Shown: positions 26,321 to 34,433 of the stretch, one piece after another
Position numbering within the stretch: position 1 is the stretch's first letter
Layout of the letters: each line of letters begins with the position of its first letter
NCBI GenBank assembly: GCA_900314445.1
Contig: OMVA01000094.1
Location: forward strand, 1-52,772
DNA length: 52,772 bases
Source: an uncultured Lachnospiraceae bacterium
GTDB lineage: Bacteria; Bacillota; Clostridia; Lachnospirales; Lachnospiraceae
Reading direction: 5' to 3'
Translations under genes and position numbers: made by a program
The notes under the pieces: model-generated
The model's database searches: none
What the model was told of the DNA's origin: nothing
What the model saw: the letters and a program-made list of their open reading frames with translations, nothing else

Positions 26321-27715
26321 TTAAAGCACATCCGCAAAATGAACTTTCAATCTACGGAAAATCATATTTCCAAATCCAAAGAGTAGAATTGTAAATGCCC
26401 AGAAGTAAATTGTCCAAAGTAATTTTTCCTGGCCAAAGAACCACTGCTTATAAATCATGGAATCTCTAAAGCCATCCACAATGTAGTACATAGGATTTAC
26501 TTTAAAGATCAGAAGTAACCAAGGTGGAAGCATAGCTTTTGCATTCCACATGATTGGTGTCATCCACATACCAACCTGTAAAACAACAATATTGATGAAC
26601 TGACCCAAATCCTTGAAGAATACAACAACTGCTGAACAAAGATATACAAGGCCAAGTACGAATACAAAATTACAAATCACATAATAAATCAGCTGAATCG
26701 TGTAAATACTTGGAAAATATCCATATGCACTATTGAGAAGCAGTGCAAAGAGGATAAAGAAGAGATGTACAAATATTGCGGATACTACCTTCACAAAAGG
26801 TAAGATATCAATATTGAACACAACCTTCTTTACAAGATAGGAGTATTCCATCATGGAATTCATTCCACCTGTCAAAGCATCTGAGAAGAAGAACCATGGC
26901 ACAATACCTGTAACCAGGAAAATAACGAAAGGAACACCAGTAACGCCACCCGACTTCAGTCCCACCTGGAATACAAACCAATAAACTAAGATCGTTGTAA
27001 CTGGTTGGATAAAAGCCCAAACAATACCAAAGTAAGAACCAGCATATTTTGTCTTAAAATCACTCTTTGAAAGACTGAAAGCCAGTTTTCTATTCTGGAA
27101 AATCTCAATAGGAACTTTTACGAAAGCATCAAAATGCTTGAGAGAATAAAAAGCTACCAAATCCAAAAGAATACAAATAATAATATCCCAGATTAAATTG
27201 ACAGAACCATTAATCTTTTTGAAATTTGCCTCAATTTCAGAGCGATTAAACTCCGCATAGAAGTATGGATCATTATCACTGATAGCAAATGAACTTGCCC
27301 CGTCCTTTTTTTCAATAGCAGAAATACCAGAGGCATTAAGACCATCCAAATTCTTCACGTCAAGTTTTGTGGACTGACCATCCACTACCATATACAAATC
27401 ATAAACATCTACCCTTGTATTGGCAGAGCCTAGGTCAATACGTGTAACACTATTCTGATAAGGGAAGGCAAATTCCATTTCCTTCTTTTTTCCAGGTGTA
27501 TCATAGGCAACTCCTGCACTCTTATCCTCTGACAGATCCCCTCCCGGAGTTGTGTAATAAACCTGGAAGACGTCCTCTTTCTCCGCAGAAACTGTCATGT
27601 AAATCTTTGCTGTAGAATTCCGTAAAGACTTCACGTGAACACGCCAAAAGACCAGCACATTAACAAGTGCAATGAATATGATAAATATTATTTTTAACTT
27701 CTTATGATTTTTCAT
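26321..27715 (-). CDS. wzm: ABC-2 polysaccharide export permease with added extracytoplasmic domain (Wzm)
   Basis: A 464-residue protein; ordinary Wzm is about 260. The C-terminal 260 residues are the normal permease: KYAGSYFGIVWAFIQPVTTI, PWFFFSDALTGGMNSM, VVFFKDLGQF, WMTPIMW and NPMYYIVDGFRDS are all standard. In front lie a first helix (about 8-25), a mostly beta-like outer segment (30-170) and a second helix (171-190). That extra unit is not part of usual Wzm; it may contact the emerging glycan or a partner in the wall. It pairs with the Wzt gene 22 nt downstream. GGATAGAG precedes the ATG. Confidence 0.9.
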   Translation of the reverse strand: MKNHKKLKIIFIIFIALVNVLVFWRVHVKSLRNSTAKIYMTVSAEKEDVFQVYYTTPGGDLSEDKSAGVAYDTPGKKKEMEFAFPYQNSVTRIDLGSANTRVDVYDLYMVVDGQSTKLDVKNLDGLNASGISAIEKKDGASSFAISDNDPYFYAEFNRSEIEANFKKINGSVNLIWDIIICILLDLVAFYSLKHFDAFVKVPIEIFQNRKLAFSLSKSDFKTKYAGSYFGIVWAFIQPVTTILVYWFVFQVGLKSGGVTGVPFVIFLVTGIVPWFFFSDALTGGMNSMMEYSYLVKKVVFNIDILPFVKVVSAIFVHLFFILFALLLNSAYGYFPSIYTIQLIYYVICNFVFVLGLVYLCSAVVVFFKDLGQFINIVVLQVGMWMTPIMWNAKAMLPPWLLLIFKVNPMYYIVDGFRDSMIYKQWFFGQEKLLWTIYFWAFTILLFGFGNMIFRRLKVHFADVL

Positions 27716-27797
27716 TCTCTATCCTACCTGATTTCATAAACTGCATTCGAATAAATATTACTCTTATAGCAATTTGAATCTTATTCCTTAGATTTTT

Positions 27798-28007
27798 CTA
27801 ATAAGTAACTATATCATAATCCCACACATAAACATACATATCGCCAGCAATAAAGCTTTCCTTAGGTGCGCCAAAGGTCGGAGCAACGAACTGACCATAC
27901 TGTTCATTCTCTGATGCATGGAGCAAGGTAGCATAGGTACGGATATCTTTGAGATAAAAGTGCCAACCATTATTGACAATATCAGATTTTATTCCTGCAA
28001 TACCCAA
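27798..28007 (-). pseudogene. Fragment of a membrane-glycan protein C-terminus (probable remnant)
   Basis: An open frame of up to 69 codons starting with TTG inside the end of the preceding gene, with no ribosome binding site. The peptide (GWHFYLKDIRTYATLLHASE, ending DMYVYVWDYDIVTY) looks like the soluble C-terminal tail of a GT-C-type membrane protein, with no preceding domain. I read it as a leftover of a deleted or replaced gene. A small real gene cannot be excluded. Confidence 0.35.
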
Positions 28008-28762
28008 ATTTGATAAGCATCCACTTCTGCAATTAATACAAATTTATTGTTTTCCATGGAATAATGCCAGGAATCAAACCTCTCCTTTGGCACTACAATA
28101 TACCGAAATCCAAGTTCTCTCATATTTAAACTTACCAGTCCAAAGTCAGGCGATTCTGCAATCATCTGGTAAAAGGTTTGATACTCTTGCTCTCCGATAT
28201 GCTGAATATATCCTTGAGCATCTCTACCATACATTTGAATCACATGCCCTGAAACCTGTCTTGTATAGCACATCAAGGACTGATCCATGACGACGTGGGG
28301 TTCAGCCTCATATGTAAGTAAAGTATCAACCACATCAATTGCTTCCTGGGGAATTTTTCGATAATTATCACTCGTAGTGAACGAATAATTTGGATTTGTA
28401 TATAGAATTGGCCCACTTAGTAATATCAGACCACATAAGAGTAGCGCAAGCATAGGTCTAAACACTCTATGCTTCACCCTTTTTACCAAGGATGCGAATG
28501 CAAAGGCAATAACCGTCACTTCCGGTATCATCCAAAAAGCTCTCCAGGATGTTCCATTATAAAATAGTTTCGGAAAAATCAGGTTAAATGTAATAGGATT
28601 TAATATCGCCAGTGTGATAATGATAGCCGGAAAAGCCAACCTCATTCTCACTTTCTTTTCAAAAATCAAAAGATACGCTAATGAAAGTAGATAAAAAATC
28701 ACCAGAATATTATTTCCATTGCAAGTAAGCCAATATTCAATTATCTCTTTCCAACTCTGCAT
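27989..28762 (-). CDS. Membrane protein, C-terminal half of a DUF6077-like pair
   Basis: A 257-residue protein with about five N-terminal hydrophobic helices (to about residue 122), then a soluble domain ending FRYIVVPKERFDSWHY and DAYQIWVLQE, as seen at the end of outer-face glycosyltransferase-like proteins. It starts with ATG overlapping the previous stop (TAATG) and has GGAGG 6 nt upstream, so it is translated separately. With the preceding gene it seems to form one full-length GT-C-like protein divided in two. Confidence 0.65.
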   Translation of the reverse strand: MQSWKEIIEYWLTCNGNNILVIFYLLSLAYLLIFEKKVRMRLAFPAIIITLAILNPITFNLIFPKLFYNGTSWRAFWMIPEVTVIAFAFASLVKRVKHRVFRPMLALLLCGLILLSGPILYTNPNYSFTTSDNYRKIPQEAIDVVDTLLTYEAEPHVVMDQSLMCYTRQVSGHVIQMYGRDAQGYIQHIGEQEYQTFYQMIAESPDFGLVSLNMRELGFRYIVVPKERFDSWHYSMENNKFVLIAEVDAYQIWVLQE

Positions 28763-29880
28763 TACTTGCCTCCAACAATCATAATTTGAATAAGGCCATA
28801 GATAATAATTGGAATTTCACAAACCCAACTAAAAATGAGATTCTTCCAGCTCTTTCCAGCAATAGCACTCCAAATGCCATATCCACCAGTAAGAACCGCC
28901 GCTGTTATCAGCCCAACTCCTGTAGTAAGGCAAATGGCAAAGTTAATAATTATCAGTTCCAAGAATGATCTAAATTCAACTTTGTCTTTTTTCTTAAAAT
29001 GTTTTACAAAGAAATATAGAATCAAAGGGATGAAGAATGCAGCGACTGTTGCCTTTCCTTGCCAAATACGATTAAGCATAAATACGCCTTGTGTATATGA
29101 AGACCCGGAGGAAATCATAAAAATCAAAGCAGAAAATAACACGAAATAGATATTTTTCTGATAGTCTCCTTCTGTAAGTTCGTCTCCCAAAAGCCAAATT
29201 GCGAAATAAGCTAATATCAAAAGAATAACAGGCATAACCGTATGAACCATTGTTGCTGCAGACACACCAGTCAGTTTTGTCAATGTCGCATACATTATCA
29301 TCCAAGGAGAAGTGACATCCTTCTCCTGTTCACCTGTCCAGTAGCCTAGATATTCTCCAGTAGCTGCACTTCTCAGGAACATGGTATCATTCTCTACAGC
29401 TTCGATAGTATTTGCGACAAATCGGCTATCATCTAAATCGATATGTGTATTCATTCCATATTGATACAATTGAAACCCAATAACACCAAATAATAATACT
29501 AGTGAAAGTAATAATTCTATTTTGGTAGCAGAATTCGTTTTTTCTCTCTTATCATCTTGATTGTGAACATCTTTTTCATTTTTTAATCTATGAATAAAAA
29601 AGGCAATTCCAAGAATCATTAGCACTACCATCACTAGCGTCCATACAATAAACAAAATATGGAACGGTATCTTTAACAGAATCATCGGTACAGCTAAAAT
29701 CTGAAAAACCGCAAACTCTAATACCCATCCCATCAGGTATTGTTTAATGTAAATAGATATTCTATTCTCTTCATTCATATCTGACTTCGAAATGGTAAGA
29801 ACGTCTTCCCCTATGATAAGGGGGCCAACAGCAAGTACTATTATGCAAACTAAGAGTTTTAAAATCATAGTAATCCTCAT
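28762..29880 (-). CDS. Polytopic membrane protein, DUF6077-like N-terminal half
   Basis: A 372-residue protein with about nine helices. The outer loop after the fourth carries NTHIDLDDSRFVANTIEAVE, an acidic motif like the catalytic loop of GT-C enzymes, followed by EYLGYWTGEQEKDVTSPWMI. It begins with an ATGA overlap at the end of the phosphotransferase gene and ends in VGGK just as the next gene begins. The division at this point is unusual for the family, which tends to be a single chain. An alternative ATG four codons later also has a GAGG site. Confidence 0.7.
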   Translation of the reverse strand: MRITMILKLLVCIIVLAVGPLIIGEDVLTISKSDMNEENRISIYIKQYLMGWVLEFAVFQILAVPMILLKIPFHILFIVWTLVMVVLMILGIAFFIHRLKNEKDVHNQDDKREKTNSATKIELLLSLVLLFGVIGFQLYQYGMNTHIDLDDSRFVANTIEAVENDTMFLRSAATGEYLGYWTGEQEKDVTSPWMIMYATLTKLTGVSAATMVHTVMPVILLILAYFAIWLLGDELTEGDYQKNIYFVLFSALIFMISSGSSYTQGVFMLNRIWQGKATVAAFFIPLILYFFVKHFKKKDKVEFRSFLELIIINFAICLTTGVGLITAAVLTGGYGIWSAIAGKSWKNLIFSWVCEIPIIIYGLIQIMIVGGK

Positions 29881-31304
29881 TCGCTTCCTTTTCCTGTTAA
29901 AACAACAGAAAACGTTTTAAATATTATTCTTGCATCATTTTTGATGGAGAAGTTTCGAATGTACTCATTGTCAAGCTTTACAACTTCTTCAAAATCCGTA
30001 ATCTCCGACCTTCCGCTCACCTGCCACAGACCTGTAAGTCCAGGTTTTAGTGCAAGTCTTGACAAATGTTTTGCATCATAATGACTTGTTTCTTCCACTG
30101 TCGGTGGCCTTGTGCCAACAAGAGACATTTGTCCCGCAAGAACATTGAAAAACTGAGGAAACTCATCCAAAGAATGCTTTCTAATAAAGTGTCCTACTCC
30201 ATGTCTCGTTCCATCAGGGCCACTTCCAATAATTCTAGGATCATTTTCTATTTTGAACATGAATCCAGAAACTTCATTTTTATCCATCAAATCGGCTTTT
30301 CTTTGATCGGCATCCACATACATGCTTCGGAACTTCCATATATTAAACTTTCGACCATTTAATCCAACTCGTTCCTGTTTGTAAAAAATAGGTCCTTTAT
30401 CTGAAAAGTAAATAAATGGAGCTAAACACACAGTGAGAATTATAGCAACAATTGAGCCCACTAATCCAAAGAAAATATCTATAGTTCTCTTAATGATTTT
30501 TTGATAAAAGGTGATTGGACTGATGGATGTGGCAATTACTTTATACCCTGAAACACTATCAAAGGCAGCGTTCGGGAACTCCATCATATCCTCTAGTCCA
30601 ATATTTACCGTAATTCCCATATCTAGAAATTGATCAACAATTTCATTCCGTTTTGGCTCTGTCTCACTAATAAAAACATCATCAACTACATTATTTTTGA
30701 CGTAATCTAGCACTGTAGAAACATGGGCAACGATAGGAATACCTTTAACAGATTCACCTACATGTTCTGGAGCATCTGTGATTACGATTGCAGAAAGTCT
30801 GAGAGGATTAAATCGTTCCTTTGTTAAATTTTTAACTGCTTCGTTAAGTTGGGCGTATGAAGACACCAAGAGTAAAAATCTAGTATTCTTACCCTTACGC
30901 ATATTATTACGATGAACTCTCTTCACCGCTAAATGTGAGAAGTATGTAATGAAGAAATATAAAACAGCAAAATAAGCAACTGTCAATCGAGAATAATTTT
31001 CTGACTTTTTTTGGAAGAAAAGAAATACAGCTGTCGAAGCAAGAATAATAGCGTCAACGGTGAATACTTTCTTAAGTTCCTCAAAATATCCACGAATAAT
31101 AATTTTGTGATAAACATTTAATGCTATACAAGTAATCGTTTCTATTACAAGCACAAAAATAAATAGCATTGTATACATTGACAACATTCTCATCGTAACA
31201 ATGCCATGCCTTATAAAAAGTCCTGCATAAAATGCAAGAGCCGTACATATTATGTCTATTATATAAAAATCAAAATGCCTAAAGATTGCGTTTGGTTTAT
31301 TAAT
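29877..31304 (-). CDS. Polyprenyl glycosylphosphotransferase (initiating sugar-phosphate transferase), likely ATT start
   Basis: A WbaP/CpsE-type enzyme that puts the first sugar-1-phosphate on undecaprenyl phosphate. The C-terminal catalytic domain (about the last 200 residues) has KRTIDIFFGL, GPIFYKQERVGLNGR, KFRSMYVDAD, RKHSLDEFPQFFNVLAGQMS, LVGTRPP and KPGLTGLWQVSGRSE. The first ATG (31193) would remove the first transmembrane helix of the family. The frame runs 37 codons further up, encoding NKPNAIFRHFDFYIIDIICT and then a helix ending GLFIRHG, with no ATG, GTG or TTG. An ATT at 31302-31304 has AAGGCGGG 7 nt before it, so I place the start there (475 residues). The family call is very firm; the ATT start is inference. 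Confidence 0.9.
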   Translation of the reverse strand: MNKPNAIFRHFDFYIIDIICTALAFYAGLFIRHGIVTMRMLSMYTMLFIFVLVIETITCIALNVYHKIIIRGYFEELKKVFTVDAIILASTAVFLFFQKKSENYSRLTVAYFAVLYFFITYFSHLAVKRVHRNNMRKGKNTRFLLLVSSYAQLNEAVKNLTKERFNPLRLSAIVITDAPEHVGESVKGIPIVAHVSTVLDYVKNNVVDDVFISETEPKRNEIVDQFLDMGITVNIGLEDMMEFPNAAFDSVSGYKVIATSISPITFYQKIIKRTIDIFFGLVGSIVAIILTVCLAPFIYFSDKGPIFYKQERVGLNGRKFNIWKFRSMYVDADQRKADLMDKNEVSGFMFKIENDPRIIGSGPDGTRHGVGHFIRKHSLDEFPQFFNVLAGQMSLVGTRPPTVEETSHYDAKHLSRLALKPGLTGLWQVSGRSEITDFEEVVKLDNEYIRNFSIKNDARIIFKTFSVVLTGKGSE

Positions 31305-31325
31305 AAGTCAGCCCGCCTTTTAATT

Positions 31326-31370
31326 AAAAAGATGTGATACATAATCCAAAAAATTGTATCACATCTTTTT
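31326..31370 (-). terminator. Strong intrinsic terminator or attenuator
   Basis: A perfect 16-bp stem: AAAAAGATGTGATACA at 31326-31341 pairs with TGTATCACATCTTTTT at 31355-31370, with a 13-nt loop. On the minus strand the stem ends in a T-run. It follows the LTA-synthase-like gene by 77 nt and lies only about 20 nt before the start of the sugar phosphotransferase gene, leaving no room for a separate promoter between. The symmetric arms also permit function on the plus strand. Confidence 0.88.
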
Positions 31371-31446
31371 TAAATTCTCTATTTTATTTACATAGCAAAC
31401 AGGATCGTACTTTAGAAGCCCCATCACCTTGCGATTCATTAATGAT

Positions 31447-33786
31447 TTAATTATTATCTGTTAGTTGATAATAACACATACATTCGTACTCATATACTCT
31501 TTCTCGTAAATCCACTGGCATATTCACTTCGTCCTTATAATATGTACCAGTGGCATCCACAATTCCATATTTATTCAATATTGGTATATCTTTTTCCAAA
31601 TTAAACATATATGAATCAAAGCCATTCAGCTCTTGCCCTGAATAATATAAGATTTTTTCCCTCAAATAGTTCACACTTATATTAATACCATCTTGCTCGT
31701 CTAGCGGATAGTTAGCCCATATCAAAAAAGGTGTTGCCTGATATTTCATTAACTGCTCTTTACCATTTCGCTTTTTTTTATCCCCACCATTCAATTCAGT
31801 TAAATATTCTTTGCTTAACTGAGGTTGATGATCACCAAAAACGCAAATTAATGTTGGTTCGTCTACCGAACTGTAATATTCTATAAGCTTATCAATTGAT
31901 TTATCAGATAATCTAATTAAAGAGTAATACTGTTCAGCATCTGGATATTCTCCATATTCCGATAAATCTACAGTATTTTCAAAATTATCGTACTGTTTCT
32001 CATATCCGCCGTGGTTTTGCATTGTCACATTAAACATGAACCATTTGTCAGTCTTCTTTTCATTATATTTATCTATAATAAAATTAAAATCAGAATCATC
32101 ACTCACGCACCATCGCACAATTTCACTTGCATTCATGTCTTCAAGCCCATAGAAACTATTAAACCCCATCAAAGGATACACAACATTCCTGTTCCAATTA
32201 TTCTTTGCATTCGGATGAAATGCATTTGTATCATAACCTGCGTCTTTTAAACATAATGCTATCGATGAAGTGTTACTATATATTTTAGACATATAAGGAT
32301 AGGTCCCCGCATACCTCGTTGAGATTCCCGTTAATGCTTCAAACTCTGTGTCACAAGTCCCCGCCCCATAGACTGGAACATAAACATTTCCTCGTATTGC
32401 ATTATCAACGCTATACCAATTCTGCAAATATTTTCCAGACACCTTATCCGAATCAATTGTTCTTAAATCAGCAAGTGACTCCTCCATCACTACAATAATA
32501 TTTTGAGCTTGAGCCCCATCGTTTTGAACAGTGTTCTGCATCGTCAAAATATCATGTACCTCTTCTCTATTATACCCCTGAGGTTTTGATATTTTTAGAT
32601 TTTTTATCTGTGAAACAAACGATACTATATATCCTCGCGTTGTCGCATCCCCAGCCAAATCCCAAGCAGCAGATTTTAAATGCGGAGAAACTCCAAACAT
32701 TAATACAAGAATCAACATTCCACCATATAGAAAGTCATATATTCTAAATTTATAATTATTCGAAACAGTGTTTTCTACTCTTACCCTAGTGATAACAAAT
32801 ATCAATAGAATACTTATGATTAACGCCAAATACACATGAATAGGGCAGCGATACCGATAACTTAATGAAATAGTTGCAGCCGTCTTGACAGCTAACACAT
32901 CACCAGGCATAACCGGCGTCTCCCTATACAACAACACATGATATTCAGCAATCCCCCAAAAAGCACTTACACATGTTGCTAAAATCAAAAGAACCTTGTT
33001 TTTACTAAACAGACCACTTATTCCTCTGATTGCCAAATATATTATCAATACATTGAGAAAAATATATCCTATAGTGACAGAGAAAAAATCACCAATAGCC
33101 ACTTCAATTATTAAGTAGTATATAAATGATACTAAAATATAGGCAATTTCCAACGGTATCCCTTGATTAATATGAATATCTGGAATTACACAAACGGCAA
33201 AAATACCAACAATCAGTAATAGCACACATATTATCACACTACCAAAAGAAAGATATTTTTCTGCACTTACTTCCACGTACGGATGATATTTCGTACCTTG
33301 ATATTTCGAGCGAGTTTTCCACCATGACATACATCCAATTTGAAGTGGTTCTGCTTTTGAAGAGCGGTTTTTCACTTCAAAAATCACTTGGTACTTTTCA
33401 AGCGGATTAATTTTATTATCAATCGTTAGCGGTAACCTCAATTGTTCACTTTGTGAAAATTCTTCAAGGGGATATTCAAATTCTGAAATCACTCTTCCGA
33501 CATCATCCTGAAGCGCCAGATACACATCTCCTTCTTCGGCATCAGGATTGTAAAAATATAAAGCTATCTGTGATGCATTCTTATATACCGAATAAAAGGT
33601 AATTGCATTCTTAACACCTGTTGGTACTGATACATATTTCATCTCAACATGACTTATTGGAGTTTCATCAATCCATAGGTTCTCAAAAACTCCCCAAAAA
33701 GCGCACGTCAACAGAAATAATATAAATAAAGTTTTAGGCCAAACTCTGCTCAATCTGCTCGAAGAATTTTTCAAAGAAGTTTTCAA
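31447..33786 (-). CDS. LTA synthase family protein, putative phosphoglycerol transferase
   Basis: A 779-residue membrane protein of the LtaS/sulfatase superfamily, started at TTG with AAGGAGG 5 nt upstream. Helix one (about 18-36) is followed by an outer beta-rich region (50-175), then several helices (about 183-375) and an extracellular sulfatase-like domain from about 425. The catalytic threonine is T477 in VYGAGTCDTEFEALTG; metal ligands include the MEES glutamate (435) and the VFGDHQP region. LtaS-type enzymes transfer glycerol phosphate from phosphatidylglycerol; relatives such as GacH decorate wall polysaccharides. In this setting glycan decoration is more likely than lipoteichoic acid synthesis. 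Confidence 0.87.
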   Translation of the reverse strand: MKTSLKNSSSRLSRVWPKTLFILFLLTCAFWGVFENLWIDETPISHVEMKYVSVPTGVKNAITFYSVYKNASQIALYFYNPDAEEGDVYLALQDDVGRVISEFEYPLEEFSQSEQLRLPLTIDNKINPLEKYQVIFEVKNRSSKAEPLQIGCMSWWKTRSKYQGTKYHPYVEVSAEKYLSFGSVIICVLLLIVGIFAVCVIPDIHINQGIPLEIAYILVSFIYYLIIEVAIGDFFSVTIGYIFLNVLIIYLAIRGISGLFSKNKVLLILATCVSAFWGIAEYHVLLYRETPVMPGDVLAVKTAATISLSYRYRCPIHVYLALIISILLIFVITRVRVENTVSNNYKFRIYDFLYGGMLILVLMFGVSPHLKSAAWDLAGDATTRGYIVSFVSQIKNLKISKPQGYNREEVHDILTMQNTVQNDGAQAQNIIVVMEESLADLRTIDSDKVSGKYLQNWYSVDNAIRGNVYVPVYGAGTCDTEFEALTGISTRYAGTYPYMSKIYSNTSSIALCLKDAGYDTNAFHPNAKNNWNRNVVYPLMGFNSFYGLEDMNASEIVRWCVSDDSDFNFIIDKYNEKKTDKWFMFNVTMQNHGGYEKQYDNFENTVDLSEYGEYPDAEQYYSLIRLSDKSIDKLIEYYSSVDEPTLICVFGDHQPQLSKEYLTELNGGDKKKRNGKEQLMKYQATPFLIWANYPLDEQDGINISVNYLREKILYYSGQELNGFDSYMFNLEKDIPILNKYGIVDATGTYYKDEVNMPVDLRERVYEYECMCYYQLTDNN

Positions 33787-33812
33787 ATTGTTCCTCCTTC
33801 CACCACACTGTT

Positions 33813-34064
33813 TTATCTAAAATCATTTATTTTGCTAATAACATATTCCTACTCTTCATTAGTCATCCCATTATAAAGAGGCAACGACAACACCTCTTAT
33901 GCGATTTTTTCTGTAGTCGGTAGCTTGCCTTTATTGACACCTAGATATCTATACGCATCCGATAAATGAGGAGAAATTGGATAATGAATAATCGAACCAA
34001 TTTCATTCTCATTCAAATATTTAATTAATTTATCGCGTTCCTTACAATGAATAACAAATTGGTG
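33813..34064 (-). pseudogene. C-terminal remnant of a DegT/DnrJ/EryC1 aminotransferase, cut by an IS
   Basis: Reading the minus strand from 34064 gives HQFVIHCKERDKLIKYLNEN, then IGSIIHYPISPHLSDAYRYL, LPTTEKIA, a stop, EVLSLPLYNGMTNEE, a second stop, and EYVISKINDF before a normal terminal stop at 33813. This is the C-terminal end of a sugar aminotransferase (compare [10 protein letters not shown] and [13 protein letters not shown] in the intact gene at 5575). Two internal stops (TAA and TAG) and loss of the front half at the IS boundary make it a dead fragment. Confidence 0.85.
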
Positions 34065-34136
34065 CTACCCTATAAAAGTGGACACGATTTGATTTAATGG
34101 GTACTATTAAATCATACACCAAAAGGAGGTATTCGT

Positions 34137-34433
34137 ATGTCCACACGTCAAACTCGTTATGACGAAGATTTCAAAAGAACTCTTGTGGATCTTTATCACA
34201 ACGATAAAACTCAAAGTGTTCTATGTAAAGAATACGGCGTCAGCCTAACCGCTTTGTCTCGTTGGATCAAGCAATACTCTACCGTCGAGACTGATGATGG
34301 CCAAATCCTTACCGCAAAACAGATTTCTGTACTTCAAAAACGCAATGCTCAGCTTGAAGAAGAAAACATGATATTAAAAAAGCGATTGCCATCTTCACGC
34401 CACACTCAAGCAACGACTAGATGCTGTTCATAA
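34137..34433 (+). CDS. IS3-family transposase OrfA (frame altered at its 3' end)
   Basis: A 98-residue protein with RYDEDFKRTLVDLYHNDKTQ, an HTH (VLCKEYGVSLTALSRWIKQY) and a leucine-zipper-like tail ending ENMILKK, as in IS3 OrfA. AAGGAGG sits 7 nt before the ATG. After the A6G run at 34376-34382 the reading frame gives a non-family tail (RLPSSRHTQ). The minus-one frame gives KKAIAIFTPHSSND and a stop, the usual OrfA ending, so one A seems to be missing from the run. Confidence 0.85.
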   Translation: MSTRQTRYDEDFKRTLVDLYHNDKTQSVLCKEYGVSLTALSRWIKQYSTVETDDGQILTAKQISVLQKRNAQLEEENMILKKRLPSSRHTQATTRCCS

